This document shows positions 27,537 through 37,072 of a stretch of 42,835 bases of DNA, piece by piece. The DNA is taken from the NCBI GenBank assembly GCA_003169675.1, contig PNAT01000123.1, forward strand, positions 330-43,164, in the 5' to 3' direction. This stretch comes from Acidimicrobiaceae bacterium (lineage in GTDB: Bacteria; Actinomycetota; Acidimicrobiia; Acidimicrobiales; RAAP-2). The notes below the pieces were generated by a model. The model made no database searches, was not told where the DNA came from, and saw nothing but the letters and a program-made list of their open reading frames with translations. Both the position numbers and the translations under genes were made by a program. Within the stretch, counting starts at the first letter, position 1. Every line of letters starts with the position of its first letter.

Positions 27537-29042
27537 TCAGGCGGTGATGGGCTCGGGCACGAACTCATGCTCGGTGTCGGTCACGCGCTCGACCGACCTG
27601 ATCAAGGTCAACGCGGCCGCCGCGGCCAGCACCAACATGACGGCACTGAAGGCGAACGCACTGGTGTAGCCGTGGATAGTACCGGCGGTCAGGGCGGTCA
27701 ACGATGAGCCGTGGCTGGCCACATAGGACGCCGTGGCGGTGGTGGCGATGGTGTTGATCAGCGCCGCACCCATGGAGCTCCCGGTCTGCTGGGTGGCGTT
27801 CACCAGTGCGCTGGCCACGCCGGCGTCCTCGGGGTTCACGCCGGTAAGCGACGTGCTGCTCATGGCCACGAACGACATGCCCATGCCCAGGCTCACGATG
27901 AGTTCGGCCGGCAGGACGGTGGTGAGATAGGAGGAGTCCACCGACAGGGTGGTGAAGACGACGAGGCCGAGGGTGCCCAGGGCGAGACCACCCGTCATGA
28001 TGGCGCGGGGGCCGAACCGGGGCAGTAGGCGGCTGGCCAACGTGGCGCCGGTGATGATGCCCAGGGAGAACGGCACGAAGGCGAAACCACTCTTCATGGC
28101 CGAATAGTGCAGGGTCCCCTGGAAGTAGTAGGTCAGCGAGAGGAACGTCCCCAGCATGGCCGTGCCGACGAGCAGGGAGGACAGGAACGAGCCTCCACGG
28201 TTGCGGTCGAGCACGACGCGGAGCGGGAGGAGGGGGTGGGTGGCCCGGCGCTCAAAGGCCACGAAGGCGACCAGGAGCAGCGCGGCGGCGGCGAAGAGAG
28301 CCAGGGTGGTGGACGACTGCCAGCCGTCCGTGCCCGCCTTGGTGAAGGCGTAGACCAGGGCCAGCAGGCCCCCGGTGACGGTGACGGCGCCGGGGAGGTC
28401 GTACCCGTGACGCACCGAGCTGCGGCTCTCGGTGACCAGGCGGGAGGCCGTCACGGCGGCGACCACGGCGATGGGCACGTTGATGAGGAGGGTCCAGCGC
28501 CACGAGGCGTACTGCGTCAGGGCGCCACCGAGGATGAGACCGATGGCGGCCCCGCCGCCAGCGATCCCTCCGTAGACGGCGAAGGCGCGGGCCCGCTCCT
28601 TGGGCTCGGTGAAGGCCACCGTGAGGAGGGAGAGGGCGGCCGGCGCCATGACGGCGGCGAAAGCGCCCTGGAGGGCTCGGGCACTGAAGAGCATGGCGGA
28701 GTTCCGGGCCAGGCCGCCCAAGGCGGAGGCGCCGGCGAACCCGATGAGGCTGATGATGAACATCCGCTTGCGGCCGGCGTAGTCGGCGATGCGTCCGCCG
28801 AGCAGGAGGAGGCCGGCGAAGGACAGGGTGTAGGCGGTCAGCATCCACTGCCGGTTGGCCGCCGAAATGTGCAGCGAGCGCTGGGCCGAGGGGAGGGCGA
28901 CGATGACCACGGACGCATCGAGCACCACCATGAGCTGCGCCACCGCGATCACAGCCAGGGCGCGGAATCGTTTGGGATCGGGGGCGGGTGAGGCTGCGGA
29001 GGCTCGGGTGCCCGGGGTGTCGAGGTCAAGGGTGGCGGTCAT
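27537..29042 (-). CDS. MFS transporter, DHA2 family
   Basis: VAQLMVVLDASVVIVALPSAQRSL...RQWMLTAYTLSFAGLLLLGGRIADYAGRKRMFIISL; start reassigned to MTATLDLD at 29042. Confidence 0.92.
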   Translation of the reverse strand: MTATLDLDTPGTRASAASPAPDPKRFRALAVIAVAQLMVVLDASVVIVALPSAQRSLHISAANRQWMLTAYTLSFAGLLLLGGRIADYAGRKRMFIISLIGFAGASALGGLARNSAMLFSARALQGAFAAVMAPAALSLLTVAFTEPKERARAFAVYGGIAGGGAAIGLILGGALTQYASWRWTLLINVPIAVVAAVTASRLVTESRSSVRHGYDLPGAVTVTGGLLALVYAFTKAGTDGWQSSTTLALFAAAALLLVAFVAFERRATHPLLPLRVVLDRNRGGSFLSSLLVGTAMLGTFLSLTYYFQGTLHYSAMKSGFAFVPFSLGIITGATLASRLLPRFGPRAIMTGGLALGTLGLVVFTTLSVDSSYLTTVLPAELIVSLGMGMSFVAMSSTSLTGVNPEDAGVASALVNATQQTGSSMGAALINTIATTATASYVASHGSSLTALTAGTIHGYTSAFAFSAVMLVLAAAAALTLIRSVERVTDTEHEFVPEPITA

Positions 29043-29142
29043 GGGCTCTCCTGAATGCGGTCGGTCTGGTGGGGTGCCAACGCCCGATCCATGCCTCCCG
29101 GTGGAAAAATGTCTCGCACCTTCGCCCGGATTGTCGTACAAT

Positions 29143-29185
29143 CGGAGTGTTAGTTCCATTTAGACTATACGGAACCTTTACTCCG
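29143..29185. promoter_or_regulatory. Imperfect inverted repeat between divergent DHA2 and TetR genes, candidate operator
   Basis: CGGAGTgttaGTTCC (29143-29157) and GGAACctttACTCCG (29171-29185): 11 of 15 arm positions complementary. Confidence 0.6.
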
Positions 29186-29211
29186 TTTGTCAACAGGGAG
29201 GGCGAAAGAAT

Positions 29212-29835
29212 TTGGCGTCGAACCCGACCACCGTGGCAACCGGCAGTGGCGGCCCCGCCGTCGATGGCCAGCGTCCCCTGCGGGCCGACGCCCTGCGGAA
29301 CCGGGCCCGTGTGCTCCAGGCAGCCGAGGCGCTGTTCGCAGCCGAAGGGGTCGGGGTGCCTGTCGATGTCATTGCCGAGAAGGCGGGGGTGGGCGTCGGG
29401 ACGCTCTACCGGCATTTCCCGACCAAGGAGAAACTCTACGAGGCCATCCTGATTGAGCGCATCGCCGGGTTCACCGCCGACGCCCGACGCCGCCTCGGCT
29501 CCGAAAACCCAGGGCAGGCGTTCTTCGGATTCCTGGAGGACCTGGTGGCACAGAGCTCGCTCAAGCGCGACCTGATCAACGCCATGGCGGGCGCGGGCGT
29601 GGAGTTCGAAGTGGTGGCCGCGGAGGCCAAGCTCGCCTTACAGGCTGCCGTGACCGACCTCCTGGTTGTGGCGCAACGAGCCGGCTCCGTGCGCTCGGAT
29701 GTCACCGGTCCGCTGGTGCTGTCCCTGATCGGTGCCACCTGCGTGGCCGCCGACCGGCCGGGCCAGGCGGCGTCATCCAACGAGATGCTGGCCGTCGTGT
29801 GCGACGGGCTGAGAGTGACCGGCGCCGGGCGCTGA
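29212..29835 (+). CDS. TetR-family transcriptional regulator (TTG start per ORF track)
   Basis: RNRARVLQAAEALFAAEGVGVPVDVIAEKAGVGVGTLYRHFPTKEKLYEAIL. Confidence 0.92.
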   Translation: MASNPTTVATGSGGPAVDGQRPLRADALRNRARVLQAAEALFAAEGVGVPVDVIAEKAGVGVGTLYRHFPTKEKLYEAILIERIAGFTADARRRLGSENPGQAFFGFLEDLVAQSSLKRDLINAMAGAGVEFEVVAAEAKLALQAAVTDLLVVAQRAGSVRSDVTGPLVLSLIGATCVAADRPGQAASSNEMLAVVCDGLRVTGAGR

Positions 29836-30106
29836 GCCCGGTCCCTTGCCGTCGGGGTGATCATCTGGCTCGCTGCCGTCGCCGTGTGGCAGTCTCCCGC
29901 CTTGTCGACCCGACCGGGATGTGCTGCGGGCGGCCATTACGTATCCCATCCCGCCGGGCTCCGGCGTGGCTGACCGGAAAGACGGCAGTGGGAAGCGTCC
30001 GATGGTCGAGGTACCGTGTTGAGAAGCGATTTCACGAGGCAAACCCAGACGTGAGAATGGCGCTCACGTTGTCGGACAACCGATCTCTTAAAGGGGTACG
30101 AACGAG

Positions 30107-30418
30107 TTGACTCTCTTCGCAGGATCTTGGGACGTGACCATCGCGACGCCCATTGGCGTGATGGCAGTCGTCTTCAACATCACTGAACAGGATGGCGCGA
30201 TTCAGGGAATCGCGCGTTCCGACGCGGAGACCGTAGAGTTCCTCGACACAGTCGCCGATGGGAACCGGCTTACATGGTCCCAAAATGTCACGACCCCGAT
30301 GCGCCTCGAACTGAAGTTTGACGTCACGGTCGAAGGCGACATCATGACCGGCACTTCGAACCCTGGCGGCATGATGCCCTCCTCAAAGGTCGACGGAACT
30401 CGCTCTTCAGCGGTCTGA
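30107..30418 (+). CDS. Small beta-rich hypothetical protein
   Basis: LFAGSWDVTIATPIGVMAVVFNITEQDGAIQGIARSDAETVEF...FDVTVEGDIMTGTSNPGGMMPSSKVDGTR. Confidence 0.65.
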   Translation: MTLFAGSWDVTIATPIGVMAVVFNITEQDGAIQGIARSDAETVEFLDTVADGNRLTWSQNVTTPMRLELKFDVTVEGDIMTGTSNPGGMMPSSKVDGTRSSAV

Positions 30419-30533
30419 GTGATCGCTTTCGAAGGCGACGGCGTTCGCTCGAAACGGAACCTATAGCAAATGGCCGTCCGGTAGAGGTTCGGATCGGGTG
30501 CGTAGGAACCGATCATCTCCGGCGTGACGGCGC

Positions 30534-31289
30534 TCAGGGCGAATTGTCCTTCCCCAGGCGCGGCGCGGCGGCGAAGGCATCGATCGGGCTGCGGAGCGAG
30601 AGCCCGCCATCACAGTCGAGCACCTGACCGGTCACCCATTCCATGTCGTGGAGCGACACGATGGCCTGCGCGATGTCCTCGGCTTGCCCGAGCCGGCCCA
30701 GCGCCGTGCGGTCGGCCACACCCGAGAGCCACGGAGACCCCTGTGGCGACCGCCCGAGCATGGGCGTCATCGTCACCCCGGGGGCGATGGCGTTGACCCT
30801 GACCCCCGACGGACCCCACTCCGAGGCCGCCACCTGGACCAGCATGCTCAGGGCCGCCTTCGAGGCACAGTAGATCCCCATGTTGCGATCGACCAGGTGG
30901 GCGCTGATGCTCGATGTGGCCACGAAGGATCCGGCATGTCCGCCCTCCACCATGACCCGGGCCCAGGCCCGCATGCACAGCCACGGTCCTCGGGCGTTGA
31001 CCGCCATGACCCGGTCCCATTCTTCGGGTGTGGCCTCGCTGAGCAGTCCCGCATGGCCGACGCCGGCGGTGACGGTGACCCACGCCGGGATGCCCCACTG
31101 TGCCGTGGTCTGCGCCACCGCGTCGTCGATCTGCTCGGCCCGAGCGATGTCACAGTTGATATCGCTCTCCCCGTCGATGTCCCACACCACCGTGACGATG
31201 TCGCGTGCGCGGTACAGCACGGCCAGGGCGGCGCCGATGCCGGAACCACCTCCGATCACCAGGGCGATGCGTGGGTTGTCGGTGCTCAT
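30534..31289 (-). CDS. SDR-family oxidoreductase
   Basis: IALVIGGGSGIGAALAVLY; YCASKAALSMLVQVAASEWGPSGVRVNAIAPGVTMTPML; start reassigned to 31289. Confidence 0.9.
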   Translation of the reverse strand: MSTDNPRIALVIGGGSGIGAALAVLYRARDIVTVVWDIDGESDINCDIARAEQIDDAVAQTTAQWGIPAWVTVTAGVGHAGLLSEATPEEWDRVMAVNARGPWLCMRAWARVMVEGGHAGSFVATSSISAHLVDRNMGIYCASKAALSMLVQVAASEWGPSGVRVNAIAPGVTMTPMLGRSPQGSPWLSGVADRTALGRLGQAEDIAQAIVSLHDMEWVTGQVLDCDGGLSLRSPIDAFAAAPRLGKDNSP

Positions 31290-31876
31290 GTGCCTCCATT
31301 CGTGACGAGACCTTCGAGGACGAGCTGCGAGAGGGTGTCCGCCATGTCGGCCACGGACGCCGGTGGCTCCATGCCGGTGGCGTGCATCCCCGTGGTGGTG
31401 ACGGCACCGAGGAGGGCGGCGGCCACCATGCGCGGGTGGGGGATCACGCGCAGCGAGCCGTCCCGACCGCCCTCGCGGATGAGCTGGGACACCGGACCGA
31501 TGAAGGACGCCTCCACGCTGGTGGCGATGTCGGGCAGGCGGGCGGCCCGGCCCAGGTCGAACTGGAGGGCCCGGCTGGCCGTGGGGTAGTCGGCGAACAC
31601 CTGGAGGTGGGCGGTGATGACCCGCCGCAGCCGCGCCGCCGCGGTACCCGGGCCAGCGGCGGCCTGGGTGACGGCAGCCTGCACCACGCCGAGCACCTTT
31701 TGGAAGAGGAAGGAGAGGATCTCCTCCTTGCCGGTGAAGTAGTAGTACAGCGTGGCCTTGGGGATGGCGGTGGCCGCCGCCACGTCTTCCATCTTGGTGG
31801 CGTCGAGGCCGTCCCGGGCGAAGAGATCGGCCGCCGCCATGAGCTTGGGCTCCATGTGCGGGGGGAGCGGTCGCAT
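31286..31876 (-). CDS. TetR-family transcriptional regulator
   Basis: LMAAADLFARDGLDATKMEDVAAATAIPKATLYYYFTGKEEILSFLF; 4-bp overlap with SDR; start reassigned. Confidence 0.9.
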   Translation of the reverse strand: MRPLPPHMEPKLMAAADLFARDGLDATKMEDVAAATAIPKATLYYYFTGKEEILSFLFQKVLGVVQAAVTQAAAGPGTAAARLRRVITAHLQVFADYPTASRALQFDLGRAARLPDIATSVEASFIGPVSQLIREGGRDGSLRVIPHPRMVAAALLGAVTTTGMHATGMEPPASVADMADTLSQLVLEGLVTNGGT

Positions 31877-31910
31877 GGCCTCCTCTTCGTGGCGGGCCCG
31901 GGTCGGGGTA

Positions 31911-31933
31911 AGCTTGGACTCGAAGTCTAAACT
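31911..31933. promoter_or_regulatory. 23-bp imperfect palindrome AGCTTGGACTCGAAGTCTAAACT, candidate TetR operator
   Basis: 8 of 11 arm positions complementary, located between the TetR (-) and VOC (+) starts. Confidence 0.6.
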
Positions 31934-31950
31934 CAAAAACGGAGGGCGCA

Positions 31951-32415
31951 GTGGCCTTGATCCACCATTCGGCGATCGGCACCCGGGACGTCGACGGCAG
32001 CCTGGCCTTCTGGCGCGACGGCCTCGGCATGCAGATCCAGATGGACCAGCGCTTCGAGGGCGCCTGGCCCGAGCTCTTCGGCGGGGACGCGACCACCTTG
32101 CGTGCGGTCTTCCTCGGGGATCCGTCGGCGCCGGGGAGTGGCGTGGTCGAACTGGTGGAGATGGACCATATGGCGCCGCCCGGCGCGCCACCCCCATCTC
32201 CGGCGGCGGGATTCTTCCTCCTCTCCCTCTTCGCCGACCTCGACGAGGTCCTGCCGCGGCTGGCCGCGCTGGGCCTGGGCGGGACCCCGAAGGTGATCAC
32301 GGTGAGTGGGGTCCGCCTGGCCGTGGTGCACGATCCCAACGGGGTGCGGGTCGAGCTGATGGACAGCCCGGCCCAGGCCAACATCGCCCTCCTGGCCACT
32401 TCGGAGGTCTCATAG
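31951..32415 (+). CDS. VOC (glyoxalase/bleomycin resistance) family protein
   Basis: IHHSAIGTRDVDGSLAFWRDGLGMQIQMD...VRLAVVHDPNGVRVELMD. Confidence 0.88.
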   Translation: MALIHHSAIGTRDVDGSLAFWRDGLGMQIQMDQRFEGAWPELFGGDATTLRAVFLGDPSAPGSGVVELVEMDHMAPPGAPPPSPAAGFFLLSLFADLDEVLPRLAALGLGGTPKVITVSGVRLAVVHDPNGVRVELMDSPAQANIALLATSEVS

Positions 32416-33891
32416 GTGGAGGCACCGCAACGGTGGAAGGTGGCCATCCTGGGTGCCGGCGCGGGAGGGCTCGGGTTGGCCGTTCGCATGATCAAGGCCG
32501 GACAGCGCGACTTCGTCCTCTTCGAGGCGTCCGACGGGGTCGGTGGCACCTGGCGCGTCAACTCCTACCCGGGCGCCGCCTGCGATGTGCCGTCCCATCT
32601 CTATTCCTATTCGTTCGCCATGAAGCCGGACTGGACCAAGACCTACGCCAAGCAGCCCGAGATCCTTCAGTACTTCGAGGAGTGCGCGGACCGTTTCGGC
32701 GTGCGCCCGCACCTGCGGGTCAACACGGCGATCGTCTCGGCCCGCTGGAGTGAGGCCGAACGATGCTGGACGCTGCAGGACGCTTCGGGTGGCGCCCATG
32801 AGGCGGAGACGGTGGTCAGCGCGCTCGGCACGTTCAACGCGCCTTCCTTTCCCGACATCGAAGGGCTGGCCACCTTCACCGGCCCCTGCTTCCACTCGGC
32901 CCGCTGGGAGCACGAGCACGATCTGACGGGGCGCCGGGTGGCCGTCATCGGGACGGGTGCCAGTGCGGCGCAGATCGTGCCCGAGCTGGCGGACAGCGCG
33001 GCCAAGGTGTCCCTGTTCCAGCGCACACCCCAATGGATCCTCCCTCGTTCCGACAAGCCGTTCAGCGACGAGGAGAAGCGGCGCTTCGCGCGCAACCCGA
33101 TCGCCGCCCGGCGCCATCGTTGGCAGATCTACCGCGCCTTCGAGCGGAACATCACTTTCCGCCAGGGTGATGTCATGGCCGATCAGCTCAAGGCCTTGGC
33201 CCTGAGCCACCTGGACCACCGGATAAAGGACGACGAGCTTCGGGCCAAGCTCACGCCGGACTACCCCTTCGGGTGCAAGCGCACCCTGGTCACCAGTGAC
33301 TTCTACAAGGCGGTCGTGCGCGACGAGGTGGAGTTGGTGACGGCGCCCATCGCCCGGATCACTCCCGACGGCGTGGTCACCGAGGACGGCCGGCAGCGCC
33401 CGGTGGACGCCATCGTCCTGGCTACCGGCTTCCGGGCCACCGAGTACCTCTCCGGGCTCGACGTCGTCGGCGTGGAGGGTCGCCGCCTCCGCGACGAGTG
33501 GGCCGAGGTGCCCCATGCCTACATGGGCCTGACGGTCTCGGGCTTTCCGAATTTCTTCATGCTCTACGGCCCCAATACCAACCAGGGCGGGAATTCCATC
33601 ATCTTCATCCTCGAAGCCCAGGCGGCCTACGTGGTCCGTGCCCAAAAGGCCATGCACCGCCGCCGGGTCCGGACCATCGACGTCAAGCGCAACGTGATGG
33701 ACGCCTACAACGCGGCATTGACCGAGGCACTGCACACGACGGTATGGGACAGCGGGTGCCAGAGCTACTTCAAGAACGAGCACGGGAAGATCGCCACCCA
33801 ATTGCCCTATCCGTCCCTGTGGTACTGGCGCCGCACCAGGTGGTTCCGCATGCGGGACTACGAGCGGCACGGTGCCCCCGGAAGCAAGTAG
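32416..33891 (+). CDS. Flavin-containing/Baeyer-Villiger-type monooxygenase
   Basis: VAILGAGAGGLGLAVRM; FTGPCFHSARWEHEHD (BVMO-like fingerprint); VAVIGTGASAAQIVPEL; DAIVLATGF. Confidence 0.9.
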   Translation: MEAPQRWKVAILGAGAGGLGLAVRMIKAGQRDFVLFEASDGVGGTWRVNSYPGAACDVPSHLYSYSFAMKPDWTKTYAKQPEILQYFEECADRFGVRPHLRVNTAIVSARWSEAERCWTLQDASGGAHEAETVVSALGTFNAPSFPDIEGLATFTGPCFHSARWEHEHDLTGRRVAVIGTGASAAQIVPELADSAAKVSLFQRTPQWILPRSDKPFSDEEKRRFARNPIAARRHRWQIYRAFERNITFRQGDVMADQLKALALSHLDHRIKDDELRAKLTPDYPFGCKRTLVTSDFYKAVVRDEVELVTAPIARITPDGVVTEDGRQRPVDAIVLATGFRATEYLSGLDVVGVEGRRLRDEWAEVPHAYMGLTVSGFPNFFMLYGPNTNQGGNSIIFILEAQAAYVVRAQKAMHRRRVRTIDVKRNVMDAYNAALTEALHTTVWDSGCQSYFKNEHGKIATQLPYPSLWYWRRTRWFRMRDYERHGAPGSK

Positions 33892-33929
33892 AACGTGGGG
33901 ACCACGACGCACGCCAAGGGGGCACTCAC

Positions 33930-34898
33930 GTGAAAGCAGCGGTCTACTACGAGACCGGAAGTCCTGAGGTCTTCCGCTACGAGGATGTCCCCGACCCGGT
34001 GGTCGGCCCCACCGACATTTTGATCACGGTCGAGGCCATCAGCATTGAGGGGGGTGACACTCTCAACCGGCTCGGCGGTGATCTGAACGCGGTGCCCCAC
34101 ATCGTGGGCTACCAGTGTGCCGGCACCGTGACCGAGGTGGGGTCCGATGCAGTCCGGTTCGCGGTGGGGGACCGGGTGGTCACGGTGGGCATCGACGGCT
34201 CCCACGCCGAACGGCGTGCCGTGCCCGAGCCGTTCGCCTGGGTGATCCCCGCTGGCGTCTCAACCGACGAGGCGGCCTGCGTGCCGGTGCCCTTCGGGAC
34301 GGCCGATGACTGTCTGTTCGAATTCGGCCGCCTGGTGGCCGGTGAGACCGCGCTGATCCATGCCGGCGCCGGCGGGGTGGGGATAGCCGCCATCCAGCTG
34401 GCCAAGCGGGCCGGGGCGCGGGTCTTCGCCACCGCGTCGAGTGACGACAAGCTGGCTCGGCTGAAGGAGCTCGGGCTCGACGAGGGCATCAACTACGCCA
34501 CGCACGACTTCGTCGCCGAGGCGCGCCGCTTGACCGATGGCCGCGGGGTCGATGTCGTCGTCGACTCGGTGGGTGCCACCACCTTGCAGGGGAGCATTGA
34601 CGTGCTGGCCTACCGGGGCCGTTGCGTGAGCGTGGGTGACGCCGGACGCGCCCCCGCCGAGCAGCTGAACATCGCCAACATGCGCGGCAACAACCAGACC
34701 TTCTCGGGCTACTTCATGGGCGCCGAGATGCTCTTCTTCCCCCGCCCGCATGCCCTCATTGCCGGGCATCTCGACGCCATCGCCAAGGGTGAGCTCCGCG
34801 TCGTCATCGACCGGGCCTTCCCCCTATCGGATGCCGCGGCTGCGCACGCCTACATAGAGAGCCGCCAGTCGTTCGGGCGGGTCCTACTCACCCCCTGA
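33930..34898 (+). CDS. Zinc-independent MDR/quinone oxidoreductase-like alcohol dehydrogenase superfamily protein
   Basis: MKAAVYYETGSPEVFRYEDVPDP; ALIHAGAGGVGIAAIQLAKRAGARVFATASSDDKL; GTG at 33930. Confidence 0.9.
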   Translation: MKAAVYYETGSPEVFRYEDVPDPVVGPTDILITVEAISIEGGDTLNRLGGDLNAVPHIVGYQCAGTVTEVGSDAVRFAVGDRVVTVGIDGSHAERRAVPEPFAWVIPAGVSTDEAACVPVPFGTADDCLFEFGRLVAGETALIHAGAGGVGIAAIQLAKRAGARVFATASSDDKLARLKELGLDEGINYATHDFVAEARRLTDGRGVDVVVDSVGATTLQGSIDVLAYRGRCVSVGDAGRAPAEQLNIANMRGNNQTFSGYFMGAEMLFFPRPHALIAGHLDAIAKGELRVVIDRAFPLSDAAAAHAYIESRQSFGRVLLTP

Positions 34899-34910
34899 GA
34901 GGTTCACCGC

Positions 34911-36227
34911 ATGCGCCGCGTGGCCGAAGTCGCCATGAGGGCACTGGCACGGCTCTTGATCCGGATCTTCTTCCGTCAGGTGGAGGTGCGCCAGGCTGAG
35001 CACCTGCCGGCGGCGGGGCCAGTGGTCCTGGTGGCCAACCACATCAACGGGCTGGTCGATGGCCTGCTGCTGATGGCCCAACTTGATCGCTTCCCTCGTT
35101 TCCTCGGCAAGTCGACGCTGTTCAAGGTCCCACCGCTGTGGCCCTTCTTGAAACTCGGCGGCGTCATCCCGGTCTACCGGCAGGTTGACGGCGCCACCGG
35201 TGACCAGAACGCGTCCGCCTTCACCAGCTGCCACGAGATCCTCCGCCGGGGGGGCCTGGTGGCCCTCTTCCCCGAAGGGATCAGCCACGACGAGTCCTCC
35301 CTGCAACCGCTCCGCACGGGCGCGGCCCGCGTCGCCCTGGAAGCGGGGGTGGACCACGGTGTGCCCGGCCTGTCCATGATCGCGGTGGGGCTGACCTACG
35401 ACGCCAAGGCCCGCTTCCGTTCCCGCGCCCTCATCCGGATGACCGAGCCGGTCCCGGTCGCCGGGTGGGCCGAGGCCTATCGCCAGAACCCGCAGGAGAC
35501 CGTGCGCCGGGTGACCGCGGAGGTGGCCAACCTCTTGAACTCGGTGAGCCCGCCCTATGCATCGTGGGCCCAGGCTGAACGTCTGGGCTGGATCGCCGAC
35601 GTCGTGGCCCGCCCGCCCCAGGGCTCGCTGCCCGACGAGGTGGCGCTGGCCGACCAGGCGTCGGTGGCGGAAGAACTGGCGCAGGCGGAACGTCGCGGCG
35701 TCTCGACGGCCGATCTCCTCAGTGCCTCGGGCGAGTACGAGCGGGACCTCACGCTCCTGGGCCTGACCGATGCCCAGGTGGTGGCCAAGTACCCCAAGGG
35801 ACACCTCCGTCGCACCCTGGTCTGGTCGATCTTCAAGGTGGCGGCGGCCCTGCCGTTGGCCGCACTGGGCTTCGTGGTGCATGTCATCCCCTTCCAGATA
35901 ATGAAGCGAATCGCCAAGGTCCCGTCCAACGAAGGGATCAAGGCGACGGTCAAATTGCTGGGATGCACCGTCTTCTTCACCCTCGTCTATGCCGGTCTCG
36001 GGGTGCTGGCCGGTCGGACCTTCGGCGCCTGGGCCGGCGTGGCCACCGCCGTCGCCGCGCCGGTGTGCGGCTACGTCACGGTGCGCCTGGCCGAGCGGGT
36101 GCAGCGAATCGGCGGGCTCCTCGAGGGCTACCACACGGTGAGGGGCCGCCGTGCCGTGCTCTCCACCGTGGTGGCGCACCGGGCCGATGTGGTCCGTGCC
36201 GCGTGCCTCGTGCGGGACGCGCCGTGA
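34911..36227 (+). CDS. PlsC-like 1-acyl-sn-glycerol-3-phosphate acyltransferase with C-terminal hydrophobic region
   Basis: VANHINGLVDGLLL (NHxxxxD), FPEGISHDE. Confidence 0.88.
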   Translation: MRRVAEVAMRALARLLIRIFFRQVEVRQAEHLPAAGPVVLVANHINGLVDGLLLMAQLDRFPRFLGKSTLFKVPPLWPFLKLGGVIPVYRQVDGATGDQNASAFTSCHEILRRGGLVALFPEGISHDESSLQPLRTGAARVALEAGVDHGVPGLSMIAVGLTYDAKARFRSRALIRMTEPVPVAGWAEAYRQNPQETVRRVTAEVANLLNSVSPPYASWAQAERLGWIADVVARPPQGSLPDEVALADQASVAEELAQAERRGVSTADLLSASGEYERDLTLLGLTDAQVVAKYPKGHLRRTLVWSIFKVAAALPLAALGFVVHVIPFQIMKRIAKVPSNEGIKATVKLLGCTVFFTLVYAGLGVLAGRTFGAWAGVATAVAAPVCGYVTVRLAERVQRIGGLLEGYHTVRGRRAVLSTVVAHRADVVRAACLVRDAP

Positions 36228-36997
36228 ACCACACCTCCATTTCCTATGGACCCGGCCATGCGCAGAGCGTTGATGTGTGGCGCCCCGATGCCCCGGGGGA
36301 TCTCCCGGCGGTCGTGCTGATCCACGGAGGATTCTGGCGCCAGCTCTACACCAAGCGACTGATGCACGGGCTGGCCAAGGCCGTCGTGGCCCACGGGTGG
36401 ATCGCCTACAACATTGAGTACCGCCGGGTGGGGACGTTCGGGAGCGGGGGATGGCCGGCCACCTTCGATGACGTCTCGGCCGCCGTTGACGCCCTGGCTC
36501 AGGTGGCGGGCGCCGATTGCCGCAGGGTGGTGACGTGCGGCCATTCGGCCGGCGGGCACCTGGCGCTCTGGGCCGCCACGGCCCGGGCCACCCGAAGTGC
36601 CGCACCCGACGTCCCGCACCCCGTCCGTCCCTGCGCCGCCATCTCGCTGGCCGGTGTGGTCGACCTGATCGCCGCCGCCCGCACGGGGCTGGGTGGCGGC
36701 GCGGTGGAAGCGCTCATGGGCGGGTCCCCCGAGGAGCAGCCTGACCGCTATGCCCTGGGGTCCCCGCGGGAGCAGTTGCCGTTGGGCGTCCCCCAGGTTC
36801 TCGTGCACGGGCTGGCCGACACGTCCGTCCCGGCCTCGCTCAGCGAGGACTACGTCGCCCGTGCCGTCGCCCTCGGCGACGAGGCCACGTTCGTGCCCCT
36901 GCCCGGCGCGTCCCACCTGGACATGATCAATGGCCATGGTCCCGCGTTCGAGGCCGTGGCCGCCGCACTCGATCGCCTGGCACCGGCTCGCCCCTGA
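36224..36997 (+). CDS. Alpha/beta hydrolase (kynurenine formamidase/carboxylesterase-like)
   Basis: VVLIHGGFWRQLYTKRLM; VVTCGHSAGGHLALWAA; LPGASHLDMING; GTG start overlaps upstream TGA. Confidence 0.88.
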   Translation: MNHTSISYGPGHAQSVDVWRPDAPGDLPAVVLIHGGFWRQLYTKRLMHGLAKAVVAHGWIAYNIEYRRVGTFGSGGWPATFDDVSAAVDALAQVAGADCRRVVTCGHSAGGHLALWAATARATRSAAPDVPHPVRPCAAISLAGVVDLIAAARTGLGGGAVEALMGGSPEEQPDRYALGSPREQLPLGVPQVLVHGLADTSVPASLSEDYVARAVALGDEATFVPLPGASHLDMINGHGPAFEAVAAALDRLAPARP

Positions 36998-37045
36998 CCA
37001 CAGCCGGCACCGCCCGAGCAACCCATTTGCATCGAGGGCATTACC

Positions 37046-37063
37046 TGTTAGTCTCTACTAACA
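37046..37063. promoter_or_regulatory. Perfect palindrome TGTTAGT-CTCT-ACTAACA, candidate ArsR-family operator
   Basis: 7-bp perfect arms ending 9 bp before the ArsR-family GTG start. Confidence 0.75.
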
Positions 37064-37072
37064 TGTTGTGCG

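Noticed and set aside
30534-32561. 675-aa ORF as a single fused protein
   Set aside because: Only the C-terminal SDR is real; the N-terminal portion is antisense to VOC or out of frame with TetR
32410-33912. 500-aa minus-strand ORF opposite the monooxygenase
   Set aside because: Antisense shadow ORF; the + strand has two Rossmann motifs and a BVMO-like fingerprint
34884-36605. 573-aa minus-strand ORF opposite PlsC and the hydrolase
   Set aside because: His/Arg/Gly-rich antisense artifact; PlsC motifs on the + strand are convincing
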